Assembly (NCBI RefSeq): GCF_000384215.1
Contig: NZ_KB913032.1
Span: forward strand, 1,451,021 to 1,515,020
From: Amycolatopsis alba DSM 44262
Lineage (GTDB): Bacteria > Actinomycetota > Actinomycetes > Mycobacteriales > Pseudonocardiaceae
DNA: 64,000 bases
Direction of reading: 5' to 3'
Of this stretch, positions 29,438 to 38,791 are shown one piece after another (the first letter of the stretch is position 1; each line of letters begins with the position of its first letter). Below the pieces are notes generated by a model, which was given only the letters and a program-made list of their open reading frames with translations, did not search any database and was not told the origin of the DNA. The translations under genes and the position numbers were made by a program.

Positions 29438-31423
29438 TCAGTACAGCGTCAGCCGGTACGCACCGGACTGCGCGGTGCCCGAGAACAGGTACCGGCCATC
29501 GGCACTGATCGCCAGCGAGAGCACCCTGGCGTCGGGAAGCGCGCCCGGTACCGGCGACCAGGTACGGCCGAAGTCCGTGCTGCGCAGCACGCCTCCCCCG
29601 GTCGAACTGCTCGCGAACCACACCCGGAAGTCGAACGGATGCGGCAGGATCCGGCTGATCTCGCGGGAGTCGCCGCCGTCGAGGACCCGCCGGAACGTCC
29701 GGCCGTTGTCCTCGCTGAGCAGGATGCCCGCGCCACCGGCGAGGACGCGCCCGCCACCCCATCGGCTGACCGAGATCGAACTGACCGGTTCGTCGGAGAC
29801 GTGGGTCCAGGTCTTGCCGCCGTCGTCCGACCGGTTCAGGCCGCCGGAGTCACCGCCCCAGACCCGGTTCGCGTTCCACGGGTCGCCCGCGAACGCGATG
29901 AACCCGATGTCGGTCGTGAGCTTTTCCCAGGTCTTCCCGGCGTTGTCACTGCGGTAGAGCACGTAGCCGGTGGGCGCGAAGGCCGAGACGAAGATCCGGT
30001 CCGGGTCGGCGGGATGCGCGAAGATCGTCCTGGGGATTCCTTCCTTCGCCTTCGCCGCGAACTGCCAGGTGCGGCCGCCGTCGCCGCTGCGGAGCACGTC
30101 GAGCGCGAACCCGTTCCGGGTGACCTGCCAGACGACGTCCGGGCGGCTCGGCGAGACGGACAGACGCGCGTCTTCGTGCAGCCGGTCGGCGGGGTGCGAC
30201 TGCCAGGCCCGGTCCGCCGCGGCGATCTTGCCGCGCGGGAGCGGGGTGTTGTAGATCTCCTGCACACCGGCCGCGACGACGCTCTCCTTCAGGATGTTCC
30301 CGGTGGTCACGAGGTCGCGCATGGATTCGCCGGGCACGCCGATCTGCTGGTAGCCGTTCTTGCCGCCGTCCGCGTACACCCCTCGGTACATCGCGGAGAT
30401 CAGCGTGGTGGCGGGTTTGCCCGCCGAAGCGGGGAGTTCGATCATGTCGCTGACGCCCTCGCCCGCGGCGGGTACCGGCTTGCGGGTCCAGGTGCGGCCG
30501 AAGTCCGCGCTGACGTCTATGTCGTTATACGTCGCGACGTACAGGCGCCCGCCGACGAAGTGCGGTTCGCGCAGGGGCTGTCCGCCCGGTTCGCGCCGCA
30601 GCACCGTCCAGGTCTTGCCGCCGTCGGTGGAACCGTGCAGCTCGGGGCCGACCGTGACCACGAACCGCTTGCCGTCGGAGGCGACCTGATTGATCTCGCC
30701 GTTCGTCCGGTACACGAGTTCGGCGCGCGGTTCCTTGCCGCTGACGCCGCGGACCGCCCACAGCGAGTACTCGGGATAGACCGTGGTGAAGTAGGCGTCG
30801 TCGCCGACCATGACGAGCTTGAGCGCGCCGACCGGCGCGGCGATCCCCTCACGCGGCCAGGTCCTCGGCACGTCGTTCCAGTTCTCGCCGCCGTCGGTGC
30901 TGACGCTCAGCGTGTCGAGGTTCTGCACCACGACGACCCGGCCGGTGGGATCCGTGGCCATGCCGAACGCGCCGTCGGGGTACCACTCGCGAAGGGTCTC
31001 CCAGGTCTGGCCGCGGTCGGTGGTGCGCAGCAGCATCCCGTGCCACTCGCCGACCATGCCCGCGGGTTTGTTGCCCACCGCGAGCATCCGGTCCGGATTC
31101 ACCGGATCGACGAAGAATCCCTGGATGGAGGTGTCCGACGGCAGTCCCCGGCGCGCACTCCAGGAGGCGCCGCGATCGCCGGAGAACCAGAGCGCGGGCG
31201 GGCTGGGCTGCATCATCGCGAGCCCGGCAGGCGAAACGGCCAGCAGGCCGCCGACGCTGTTCGGGCCGATCGGTTCCCAGCCGCCGCGCGGCAGCCCGGT
31301 CGCGTTGACGTCCGAGGGCGGCTGCTGGGGTTCGGCGGTGGCCACCGACGTCGCCCCGGTGGTCCCGAGAACCGTCAGCAGCCCGAGAACGAACATGCGT
31401 TTGGTGATCGATCTCAGTTTCAT
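29438..31423 (-). CDS. Secreted BNR/Asp-box beta-propeller protein
   Basis: A 661-residue exported protein with a signal peptide (MFVLGLLTVLGTTGATSVATA). About ten Asp-box/BNR repeats of the type S-x-D-x-G-x-T-W occur along it, for example SGDRGASWSA, TTDRGQTWET, STDGGENWND, SGDGGRTWQF, SDNAGKTWEK and STDFGRTWSP. This predicts a VPS10/sialidase-like beta propeller. Catalytic sialidase residues were not identified, so it may bind rather than cleave glycans. The ATG at 31423 gives the signal peptide; the frame from 31486 adds 21 residues. Confidence 0.82.
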   Translation of the reverse strand: MKLRSITKRMFVLGLLTVLGTTGATSVATAEPQQPPSDVNATGLPRGGWEPIGPNSVGGLLAVSPAGLAMMQPSPPALWFSGDRGASWSARRGLPSDTSIQGFFVDPVNPDRMLAVGNKPAGMVGEWHGMLLRTTDRGQTWETLREWYPDGAFGMATDPTGRVVVVQNLDTLSVSTDGGENWNDVPRTWPREGIAAPVGALKLVMVGDDAYFTTVYPEYSLWAVRGVSGKEPRAELVYRTNGEINQVASDGKRFVVTVGPELHGSTDGGKTWTVLRREPGGQPLREPHFVGGRLYVATYNDIDVSADFGRTWTRKPVPAAGEGVSDMIELPASAGKPATTLISAMYRGVYADGGKNGYQQIGVPGESMRDLVTTGNILKESVVAAGVQEIYNTPLPRGKIAAADRAWQSHPADRLHEDARLSVSPSRPDVVWQVTRNGFALDVLRSGDGGRTWQFAAKAKEGIPRTIFAHPADPDRIFVSAFAPTGYVLYRSDNAGKTWEKLTTDIGFIAFAGDPWNANRVWGGDSGGLNRSDDGGKTWTHVSDEPVSSISVSRWGGGRVLAGGAGILLSEDNGRTFRRVLDGGDSREISRILPHPFDFRVWFASSSTGGGVLRSTDFGRTWSPVPGALPDARVLSLAISADGRYLFSGTAQSGAYRLTLY

Positions 31424-31538
31424 GCGGGAGATCTTGGCGCAAGATCCGCCAAAGGGATAGAGATTCATCGGATCTTTACTGGACAACTAGCCGTGTCATC
31501 CCGCTCAGACACTTGTCAAGACTTGACTTTGGGTCAAC

Positions 31539-32378
31539 TCATCGGATCACTATCGCGATCAGCGCGGCCACGAGCAGGCCGAGGTACGCGATCGCATGGG
31601 CGCGGTCCGGGATCCGGCCGACCACCCGGCGCGTCACCGCGATGGTCGGCAGCGACCCGCACAGCAACGCGCCCGCGGCCACCAGGTCGATGTAGCCGAG
31701 GTGAGCGGCGCTCGAAGACGTCCCCGTCGCCGCGAAGGCGTAGACGGCGGTGCCGATCACCGCCACCGGCAGGCTCAGCGGATTCGCCAGTGCGGCCGCG
31801 TCGGCCATCGGCAACCCCTTGCGGCGCAGGAGCGGGACGGTCAGCACGCTGCCCCCGACCCCGAGAAAGCTCGCCACGGCACCGATCCCGGTCCCGCCCG
31901 CGGTGACGGTGAGCCCGCCGAGCGCACGGGGCCGGGTGTCGTCCCGCCTGCTCACGAAACCCTTGCGGACCAGGCTGTCGACGATGGTCAGCGCGAGGTA
32001 GGCGACGAAGAGCCAGCGCAGGACGCTCTCGTCGGCCGCGGTGGCGGCGAAGGAGCCGAGCACGGCGCCCAGGCCGATGAAGGCGATGAGCGGCCACAGG
32101 TAGTCGCGGCGAAGCCGTCCGGTCCGCAGCTGGGCGAGGGTCGCGCTCCCGGAGTTGACCACCATCACCGCGGTCGAGGTGGCCACCGCGACGTGCATCG
32201 CGCCAAGGGCGTGCTCCGGCTCGGCGAGCGCGAAGGCGTAAACGACCGGCACGGTGATGAATCCGCCGCCGAATCCGAACAGGACGGTGGTGACGCCGCT
32301 CAGGCAGCCGAATCCGAGGAGCACCGCGATCTCGATCAACACTCCCTCGACGGTAGGCGCTCCCGATACGGCGGGCAT
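31539..32378 (-). CDS. TauE/SafE-family sulfite/anion exporter
   Basis: An integral membrane protein of about 279 residues with some eight helices. The two half-repeats begin with LSGVTTVLFGFGGGFITVPV and VASFLGVGGSVLTVPLL, the glycine-rich signatures of the family. It probably moves sulfite, sulfonates or a related anion. ATG at 32378 is taken; GTG at 32342 is closer to the first helix and equally possible. It is divergent from an AraC regulator, its likely controller. Confidence 0.85.
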   Translation of the reverse strand: MPAVSGAPTVEGVLIEIAVLLGFGCLSGVTTVLFGFGGGFITVPVVYAFALAEPEHALGAMHVAVATSTAVMVVNSGSATLAQLRTGRLRRDYLWPLIAFIGLGAVLGSFAATAADESVLRWLFVAYLALTIVDSLVRKGFVSRRDDTRPRALGGLTVTAGGTGIGAVASFLGVGGSVLTVPLLRRKGLPMADAAALANPLSLPVAVIGTAVYAFAATGTSSSAAHLGYIDLVAAGALLCGSLPTIAVTRRVVGRIPDRAHAIAYLGLLVAALIAIVIR

Positions 32379-32433
32379 TCGAAAGGACGCCACTTTCTTT
32401 CGCGTATCGGACAGCCGGAGTAGCCTGGGTGAC

Positions 32434-33207
32434 GTGCGCGACATCCCCATCGACGAGGTCGACCATCTCGACCGCGCGGTGGTCGCGATCCGCACCGATT
32501 ACCCGCCGGGACACCGGATTCCCCCGCACCGGCACCGGCGGGCGCAGTTCCTCTACAGCGCGACGGGATCGATGCGGGTCGAAACGGCCGACGGCACGTG
32601 GACCATCCCGACCCGGCGCGCGGTACTCGTCCCGCCGGAGACCGGTCACCAGGTCTTCACGACGACCGTGAGCACCAGGAGCCTGTACATCGAACCGAAA
32701 GCGGTGCCGTGGTTCCCGCGGCGATGCCAGGTCGTCGAGGTCTCCGCGCTGCTCCGGGAACTGCTGAACGAGGCCGTCGACGTGCCCGAGCTGTACGCCC
32801 CGCGCGGGCGGGACGCCGCGGTCATCGGCCTGATCCTGCACGAGATCCGCCGTTCCGCCCCGGTCCGGCTCGATCTGCCCCTGCCGAAGCACGAACGGCT
32901 GCGCGCGCTGTGCGAGTCCTTTTTGGAGGATCCGGACATCCACGACCCGTTGAGCGCCTGGGCATCCCGGCTGCACGTGAGCGAGCGGACGGTGAACCGG
33001 ATCTTCACCGCCGAGACCGGGATGGGGTTCGCCCGCTGGCGGCAACGGGCCTGCGTCCTGCATTCCCTGTCACTGCTGTCGGACGGCCTTCCCATCGCCG
33101 GGATCGCCGCCTCGCTCGGCTACGAGAGCCCGGCCGCGTTCTCCACGATGTTCACCCGGCTTCTCGGCACACCGCCGAGGGACTATCGCGCGGCGTCCGC
33201 GCTCTGA
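32434..33207 (+). CDS. AraC-family regulator with cupin sensor
   Basis: A 257-residue regulator. An N-terminal cupin has PPGHRIPPHRHRRAQFLY, and two C-terminal HTH motifs follow: LSAWASRLHVSERTVNRIF and IAGIAASLGYESPAAFSTMF, ending in GTPPRDYR. The GTG at 32434 follows a TAGCCT element at 32421-32426 by 7 nt, so the mRNA may be leaderless. It is divergent from the TauE gene and only 71 nt upstream of the monooxygenase gene. Confidence 0.87.
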   Translation: MRDIPIDEVDHLDRAVVAIRTDYPPGHRIPPHRHRRAQFLYSATGSMRVETADGTWTIPTRRAVLVPPETGHQVFTTTVSTRSLYIEPKAVPWFPRRCQVVEVSALLRELLNEAVDVPELYAPRGRDAAVIGLILHEIRRSAPVRLDLPLPKHERLRALCESFLEDPDIHDPLSAWASRLHVSERTVNRIFTAETGMGFARWRQRACVLHSLSLLSDGLPIAGIAASLGYESPAAFSTMFTRLLGTPPRDYRAASAL

Positions 33208-33278
33208 CCGCCGAACTGCCCAGGTATCGTCGGGACCGCAATGTGGGACCTTCCCTTGAGCAGGAAAGCAGGACGATC

Positions 33279-33602
33279 ATGATCTTCATCACGGCGAAGT
33301 TCCGGGTTCGTCCCGAACACGCGGACCGGTGGCCGGAAATCGCGCGCGACTTCACCGAGGCGACCCGCGCCGAGCCCGGTTGCCTTTGGTACGACTGGTC
33401 CCGCAGCCTCGACGACCCGAACGAGTACGTTCTCGTGGAGGCGTTCCAGGACGACGACGCGGGCGCCGCCCACGTCGGTTCGGAGCATTTCCGCGCGGCA
33501 CAACGTGAGCTGCCGCAGTACCTGGCCGAGACGCCGCGGATCGTCAACGCGAAGGTCGATCAGGACGGCTGGTCGGAACTGGGCGAACTCGCCGTCGAGT
33601 AG
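33279..33602 (+). CDS. Antibiotic biosynthesis monooxygenase (ABM)-domain protein
   Basis: A 107-residue dimeric alpha-beta-barrel (ferredoxin-like) protein: MIFITAKFRVRPEHADRWPE, then TRAEPGCLWYDWSRSLDDPN, YVLVEAFQDDDAGAAHVGSE and HF. This matches YgiN/ABM proteins that act on quinones or are of unknown function. AGGA precedes the ATG. It may share a transcript with the AraC gene. Confidence 0.87.
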   Translation: MIFITAKFRVRPEHADRWPEIARDFTEATRAEPGCLWYDWSRSLDDPNEYVLVEAFQDDDAGAAHVGSEHFRAAQRELPQYLAETPRIVNAKVDQDGWSELGELAVE

Positions 33603-33644
33603 GTTCCGCTTCCCGCCCCGGTTCCCGCCGGACCAGGGCGGGAC

Positions 33645-34460
33645 TCAGGCACGCTGCGCGCGTGCCGCCCCGACGCAGTACGCCCCGAACGCGGCGACTC
33701 CGACGGCCACCACGATGAGCAGCACCGTGCCGAAAGGCTGGGCGGCCAAGGTGCGCAGGGCGGCGTCGAGCCCGCCGGAGCGGGACGGGTCGTGCTCCAG
33801 CGCCGCGTAGCCGAGGAGCACGGCGACCACGCCGAATACGACACCCCTTGCCGCGTAACCGATCCTGCCGAGCCTCTCGACCCATCGCCGCGTCCCCGAA
33901 GGCAACTTCGAGAGGTCGAGATCCCGCACGAAGGTGCGGCGCACGCCGTTCACCACCGAAGCGACGGCGACACCGAACACGACGACGGCCGCCGCGATCA
34001 CCAGGAACGGGCCGGCAGGCAACCCGAGCAGCATCGCGGTGTACTCCTGCTGCTTCTGGTCGGTGCTGCCCTGGTCTCCCGCTCCCGCGGCGAGCCGGGC
34101 CGCGTAGACGCCCAGCGAGATCCCGGCCAGGCAGCGCACTCCGGAGGTCACCCGCTTGACGGTGCGGCGCTCCTGCTTGTCGATCCAGGTGTACCCGGTA
34201 GCGGCCAGCAGCGCCTGCCACAGCCCGTACGCCACGAGTCCCGCCGCCAGCACCCACAGCAGGACACCGCCCACCGGGGTCGAACCGACCTCGGCGACCG
34301 CGCCGCGGCCATCGGCCTCCTGACCGCCGCCGCCGACGGCGATCCGCACCGCCAGGTAGCCGATGAGCAGGTACACCAAGCCGTAGCAGCCCATCCCGAT
34401 CCGGCCGAGCACCTGGACGGCTTTGTTGTGGCGCACCTGTCTCGCCTTGGTCGCGGGCAT
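33645..34460 (-). CDS. DUF1206 membrane protein
   Basis: A 271-residue protein with three repeats of a two-helix unit (about six hydrophobic helices), each starting with the pattern GRIGMGCYGLVYLLIGYLA, GVRCLAGISLGVYAARLA or GRIGYAARGVVFGVVAVLLG. This is the triplicated DUF1206 architecture of actinobacteria, function unknown. ATG at 34460 with GGAGG 9 nt upstream. It lies just downstream of the RiPP-like operon on the same strand, but its own start signals suggest an independent unit. Confidence 0.87.
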   Translation of the reverse strand: MPATKARQVRHNKAVQVLGRIGMGCYGLVYLLIGYLAVRIAVGGGGQEADGRGAVAEVGSTPVGGVLLWVLAAGLVAYGLWQALLAATGYTWIDKQERRTVKRVTSGVRCLAGISLGVYAARLAAGAGDQGSTDQKQQEYTAMLLGLPAGPFLVIAAAVVVFGVAVASVVNGVRRTFVRDLDLSKLPSGTRRWVERLGRIGYAARGVVFGVVAVLLGYAALEHDPSRSGGLDAALRTLAAQPFGTVLLIVVAVGVAAFGAYCVGAARAQRA

Positions 34461-34578
34461 CCGGTCCACCCTCCTCGTGAGTCTTCCTCCGAGTCTCGCC
34501 GCCGGGAGCCCTTGCCGCCGCGCGAGTGGGCCATCCGGCCGAACGACCCACTCGCCTCGAGGTCCGTCACCGAAACGA

Positions 34579-35208
34579 TCAGCGCCCCAAAGCGACTTCC
34601 CCCGCCGGTGTCCGCAGCGTCACCCGCAACGAAGGTTCCGCCGACTCCCCCACCGTGACGCAATCCGCCAGGCCGAGCAGCGCCAGGTGCTCCCGCACCG
34701 TCGCGGCCTCGGGATGAGACACGGTCAAGGACACCAGTCCGACCCCCTTGACCGACAACTCGGCGGCGTACGCGTCGCTCTCCCATTGCACGAGGAACGG
34801 GACGACCCCGCCGAACGTCAGCCCGCCGGCGGGGACGGCCGCCCGCCACGCGAGGCGGACACCGTCACCCCGGTCGCGGGACATGGCCACGACCGGGTCG
34901 AACCGGAACCCGCGCTCGCCCGCCTCGCGGACGACCTTGTCCACGTCGTCCACCCTCGCCGCCCACGTGGCCAGCCGCGGCCGGGTCAGCCGGTCGATCC
35001 CGAGCGGCCGCCCGTTCTCCGGATCAGGCAGGTCCCGGTCCGGGCCCAGCACCTCGAAATACGTCCGCCCGCCGAGATCGGCGAGATAGTTCCGGGTACC
35101 GAGGGTGAGATGCCTGCCGCCGGGGGAAAGCCGGACCCCGAACCGCCGGTTCAGCTCGTCGACGGTCGCCGGGAGATCCGGCGTGGCGTACAGGATGTGG
35201 TCGATCAC
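34579..35208 (-). CDS. VOC/glyoxalase-like protein, last gene of the RiPP-like operon
   Basis: A 209-residue protein: IDHILYATPDLPATVDELNR starts a glyoxalase-3-like domain, and GVGLVSLTVSHPEAATVREH begins a second half. Such proteins include resistance proteins that bind or modify antibiotics, and metal-dependent enzymes. The GTG at 35208 overlaps the MFS stop by 4 bp (GTGA), so it is translationally coupled to the exporter. In this setting an immunity role is a reasonable guess. Confidence 0.82.
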   Translation of the reverse strand: MIDHILYATPDLPATVDELNRRFGVRLSPGGRHLTLGTRNYLADLGGRTYFEVLGPDRDLPDPENGRPLGIDRLTRPRLATWAARVDDVDKVVREAGERGFRFDPVVAMSRDRGDGVRLAWRAAVPAGGLTFGGVVPFLVQWESDAYAAELSVKGVGLVSLTVSHPEAATVREHLALLGLADCVTVGESAEPSLRVTLRTPAGEVALGR

Positions 35209-36467
35209 GCCGTTCCGGCCGATACTTCGGGCGACTCCTTCTTCGGCACGCGGACGAGGGTGAGCATGGCCACCGCGACCAAGACCTCGACGGCGCCGAG
35301 GAGCGGCCACAGCACCGAGGTCCCGAGAACCAGGAACAGCCAGCCGCCCACCAGCGGGGCGACGGTGTTGCCGAGACCGAAGGCGAACTGGAAACTCCCG
35401 ATGTACCGGCTCTTCAGCCGCCCGGCACCGACGACAGCGGGGTAGGCGAACAGCGAAGGCGCGCTGACGATTTCGCCGAGCGTCCACAGCAGCGTGCCGC
35501 CCAGGATGACCAGCGGCACCATCGGCAGCCCGTAGAACCCGACGCCGAGCCCGACCAGCGCGAGGCCGATGGCGATCGACAAGCGCATCGGCATCCGCTG
35601 GACGAGCTTGGTCGAGGGCAATTCCAGCAGGATCACCACGATGCCGTTCACCGACACCGCGAGGGTGTACCAGAAAATGTCCAGGCGCGCTTCGTTCACG
35701 GTGAGGGGCAGCGTCGACAGATACTGCTGGTAGACGATGGTGTGCACGGCGGCCACCAGCAGGAAAATCGCGTAGCGGCGATTCCGGAGCACGGCAAGGT
35801 AACCGCCGCGGGCGGGTTTGCTTTCGGCTTCGCCGTCTTCGGGTTCCGCCATCGCCCGCGCCGCCTCCCGGTGCGGCAACAGCAACCAGGCCGCCACCGC
35901 GTACGCGACCGCCACCCCCGCCTCGGTCAGGAAGACCAGGGTGTATTGCTTGTCGTCCAGGTAGTAGAGAGCGAATCCGAGCAGTGGCGCGACGGCGGTG
36001 CCGAGGTTGAGGCCGAACCGCCAGATCGCGAAGATCATCACCTGGTTGTCCGCCGGGGTGAGGTCCGAGAGCAGGGTGGCCGAGGCGGGCCGGAAGATCT
36101 GCGAGGCGACCCCGACGAGCGCACTGGCCACCACGAGCAGCGGATACTGGCTCGGCACCAGCATGAACGCGATCAGCAGGCCGCTGACCCCCATGCTGAT
36201 CGCGGTCGCGACCCGCGGCCCGAACCGATCCGAAAGTGCCCCGCCGACCACCGTGCCCACGACCCCGCCCGCCCCGTAGGCGCCGAGCGCGAACACGGCC
36301 TGGGCGGTCGAGAAGCCGCGCGCGGACACGAACAGCACCAGGAAGATCACGAGGAAGCCGCTGAGACGGTTCACCACGACGCCGACCATGATCGTCTTCG
36401 CCGCCGCCGGCGCGTCGCGGAAAGTCTCCCAGACACCCGGTTTCTGCTCAGCCCCAACTTCCGCCAT
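35205..36467 (-). CDS. MFS exporter of the RiPP-like operon
   Basis: A 420-residue transporter with about 12 hydrophobic helices. Motif A is GALSDRFGPRVATAIS after helix 2, and the family resembles the multidrug-export MFS_1 type (YdeE/YqjV-like). It sits 9 nt after the preceding gene and overlaps the VOC gene by 4 bp. In context it is the candidate exporter of the peptide product. Confidence 0.88.
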   Translation of the reverse strand: MAEVGAEQKPGVWETFRDAPAAAKTIMVGVVVNRLSGFLVIFLVLFVSARGFSTAQAVFALGAYGAGGVVGTVVGGALSDRFGPRVATAISMGVSGLLIAFMLVPSQYPLLVVASALVGVASQIFRPASATLLSDLTPADNQVMIFAIWRFGLNLGTAVAPLLGFALYYLDDKQYTLVFLTEAGVAVAYAVAAWLLLPHREAARAMAEPEDGEAESKPARGGYLAVLRNRRYAIFLLVAAVHTIVYQQYLSTLPLTVNEARLDIFWYTLAVSVNGIVVILLELPSTKLVQRMPMRLSIAIGLALVGLGVGFYGLPMVPLVILGGTLLWTLGEIVSAPSLFAYPAVVGAGRLKSRYIGSFQFAFGLGNTVAPLVGGWLFLVLGTSVLWPLLGAVEVLVAVAMLTLVRVPKKESPEVSAGTA

Positions 36468-36476
36468 ACGGACCCC

Positions 36477-37415
36477 TTACGAACCGGCGAGCGAATCTTC
36501 ACCCGCGCTGATCGGATTTTCGTCGAAAACAGCGGCGACAACCCCGGAAACCGTCGTATGGAATCGCTCCGGGAACGCATGTCCCATTCCCTCTTCGTAA
36601 CTGAGAGAACAGTCGATCCCTTGAGCGCGAGCCCATACGGCGAAGCTTTCACATGATGCCGTCGACTCCGGTGTTCCGCCAGGGAAGATTCGAATTCGAG
36701 GCCCGATCATCACTTTTTCCGTGAGCGGCCGCATATGCGGCGCGAACGCGAGCGCGCCGTCCACCGCGACGGCACCGGTGAGCGCCGCCTCGACCGCGAT
36801 CCGGGCGCCCGCCCCGAGTCCGGCGAGGACCATCGGTATCGCGGATCCGTATTCGGCCCTCGCCGCCCGCACGACGGTCCGGACGTCGGCGAGGGCGCGG
36901 TCGCGATCTCGCCACTCGTAGACGTTTTCGGCGACCAGCTGCGGAGAGCGCACCAGGAACGCCGCGCACGACCCGAGCTCGGCCCAGAGCGAGGCGAACA
37001 GGTCCGCGGGCGCCGGACCGTTGCCGTGCAAGGAGATGACCACCCCGGCCGGCCGCGTGGGCGGGCGGAAGACCGTCCACGCGACCTCGGCGCGCTCCTG
37101 AGCCGCCCGCCAGCGCAGTTCCGACCTGGCCCGGATGCCTGCCTCGTCGAGCGGCCAGATGGCGGCCAGCGCCGGATCCGCCAGCAGCGGCGGGCTCCAC
37201 CAGCCGCCACGTTCGTCGGCTTCGGCGAGCAGGCGCAGACCGGCGTCCGGGTCGCCGCGCAACGCCAGGACACCGGCGCGGATGTAAGCCGACCACACCC
37301 AGAGCCCTGGATGCTCGGTCCCCAGCCGTGTGGCCAAGGCGTCGACCTGGGTCAGCTCCTCCTGTTCGTACGCCTCCATGAGCCGGGCGAGGACGCGGTC
37401 GGCACGAGAGGTCAT
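36477..37415 (-). CDS. Alpha/beta-hydrolase-fold protein lacking the nucleophile, with helical N-terminus
   Basis: A 312-residue protein. An N-terminal helical, TPR-like part covers about 1-105 (LARLMEAYEQEELTQVDALA, then TRLGTEHPGLWVW). A hydrolase fold follows: VVISLHGNGPAPADLFASLW, then MVLAGLGAGARIAVEAAL and EGMGHAFPERF. The GxSxG elbow reads GLGAG: the catalytic Ser is replaced by Gly. The His and oxyanion regions are kept. It is thus either a non-hydrolytic binding protein or uses unusual chemistry. The ATG at 37415 overlaps the oxidase stop by 4 bp. Confidence 0.78.
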   Translation of the reverse strand: MTSRADRVLARLMEAYEQEELTQVDALATRLGTEHPGLWVWSAYIRAGVLALRGDPDAGLRLLAEADERGGWWSPPLLADPALAAIWPLDEAGIRARSELRWRAAQERAEVAWTVFRPPTRPAGVVISLHGNGPAPADLFASLWAELGSCAAFLVRSPQLVAENVYEWRDRDRALADVRTVVRAARAEYGSAIPMVLAGLGAGARIAVEAALTGAVAVDGALAFAPHMRPLTEKVMIGPRIRIFPGGTPESTASCESFAVWARAQGIDCSLSYEEGMGHAFPERFHTTVSGVVAAVFDENPISAGEDSLAGS

Positions 37416-38791
37416 GGCCGGCGGGCCGCCCACGAGAAGAGCCCGTCCGGGTCGAACGCGGCGCGGATCGCGTTCAGCCGGGCCGCGCTCGGGCCGTAGA
37501 CGGCGTCGTGCACGGCTTCCGCGTCTTCGTCCAGGCCCGAAAAGTTCAGGTAGACGCCCCCGTTCGCGTGTGGCCCCAGCGCCGCCCATGCCGACCGGGA
37601 CCAGTCCAGGATCGCGTCGTCGAGTCCGGCGTCGCGCCAGATCGCGTTGACGTTGACGTTGAATCCCGCCCCGCGGTGCGGGAACGCGCTCCGCTCCGGC
37701 GGCACGGCCCGGATCGCGCCGCCCATCGTGCGGATCACCAGTTCGGCGCCCGCGGCGGTCGACCGGGCCTGCTGATCGAGCAGGGTCCGGATCGCGTCGT
37801 CGGTGAGCTCGTCCAGGAAATGCGACTTCATGAAGGACCGCGTCGCCCCCGCGGGCGGGCTGGGCGACTGCTCGTAACCGACGGTCCCGCTCACGTCGAG
37901 CAAGGGGGTGCCCAGCCGTCGCAGTGGCGCGAGCGCCGCCTCCGCCCGCTCCGGCGGGCCCGCGAACACCGCGCCGACCCCGACGATCGGCGTGTCGTGC
38001 AGTTCGGCGGGCACCTGCGGATACGGCGGCATACCGCGCAGGATCGCCATCGGCGACACCGTGTCCGGCACGGCGGACACCGCGTCGCGCCAGGCCCGCA
38101 ACACGGATTCCCCTTGCTCCGCCGGGTAATACACCTCCACGATCGAGACGGACGGCCCGAGGTCGACGAGGTCGAACTCCAGGCTGGTGACGACCCCGAG
38201 CCCGCGGCCACAGCCGCGCGCCGCCCACAGGAGGTCCGTGTGCTCGCCCGGCCCCGCGGTCCTGACCAGCCCGTCCGCCGTCACGATCTCGATCGAGCGC
38301 AGGTGATCGCAGGTCAGGCCGTGCGCCCGCGCCAGCAGCCCGATCCCGCCGCCCAGCGCGAGACCCGCCACCCCGGTGCCCGTCACGTCCCCGCCCGGCA
38401 CGGCCAGCCCGAAGACCTGGGTCTCGGTGTCCAGGCTGCCGACGGTCGTCCCGGCCCGCACGCGGGCCGTCCGGCGCGCCGGATCGACGTCCACGCCCGT
38501 CATCGCCGACAGGTCGATCACGAGCCCGTCGTCGCAGACCGCGCTGCCTGCGACCTGATGGCCGCCTGCCCGGATACTCACCGGCGGACGGTGTTCCCCG
38601 GCGAAACGCACCGCTTCGACCACGTCCGCCACGCTGGAGCAGCGCGCGATCACCGCGGGCCGCCGGTCGATCAGCCCGTTCCAGACGCCACGCGCGCGGT
38701 CGTATCCGGGATGGTGCCGGTCGATGATCGTCCCGCCGAACCCCGGCCCGAACGCCTTACCGGGTTCGACGCTGTCCTCAATGGCCGGCAT
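37412..38791 (-). CDS. FAD-dependent oxidase, berberine-bridge-enzyme (BBE) type
   Basis: A 459-residue flavoprotein with a PCMH-type FAD domain. The covalent-FAD His is in SIRAGGHQVAGSA; the second, cysteinyl link is absent (TGVAGLALGGGIG). A BBE C-terminal segment has YLNFSGLDEDAEAVHDAVYG, then RLNAIRAAFDPDGLFSW. These enzymes perform two-electron oxidations, including of peptides and alcohols. In this operon a likely job is dehydrogenation of an azoline or of a side chain. The ATG at 38791 overlaps the methyltransferase end by 14 bp; the longer upstream frame is spurious. Confidence 0.87.
   Translation of the reverse strand: MPAIEDSVEPGKAFGPGFGGTIIDRHHPGYDRARGVWNGLIDRRPAVIARCSSVADVVEAVRFAGEHRPPVSIRAGGHQVAGSAVCDDGLVIDLSAMTGVDVDPARRTARVRAGTTVGSLDTETQVFGLAVPGGDVTGTGVAGLALGGGIGLLARAHGLTCDHLRSIEIVTADGLVRTAGPGEHTDLLWAARGCGRGLGVVTSLEFDLVDLGPSVSIVEVYYPAEQGESVLRAWRDAVSAVPDTVSPMAILRGMPPYPQVPAELHDTPIVGVGAVFAGPPERAEAALAPLRRLGTPLLDVSGTVGYEQSPSPPAGATRSFMKSHFLDELTDDAIRTLLDQQARSTAAGAELVIRTMGGAIRAVPPERSAFPHRGAGFNVNVNAIWRDAGLDDAILDWSRSAWAALGPHANGGVYLNFSGLDEDAEAVHDAVYGPSAARLNAIRAAFDPDGLFSWAARRP

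Noticed and set aside
36477..38228. 583-codon frame joining the hydrolase-fold gene to upstream sequence
   Set aside because: The first 270 codons read the FAD oxidase gene in the wrong frame. The real start is the ATG at 37415 overlapping the oxidase stop.
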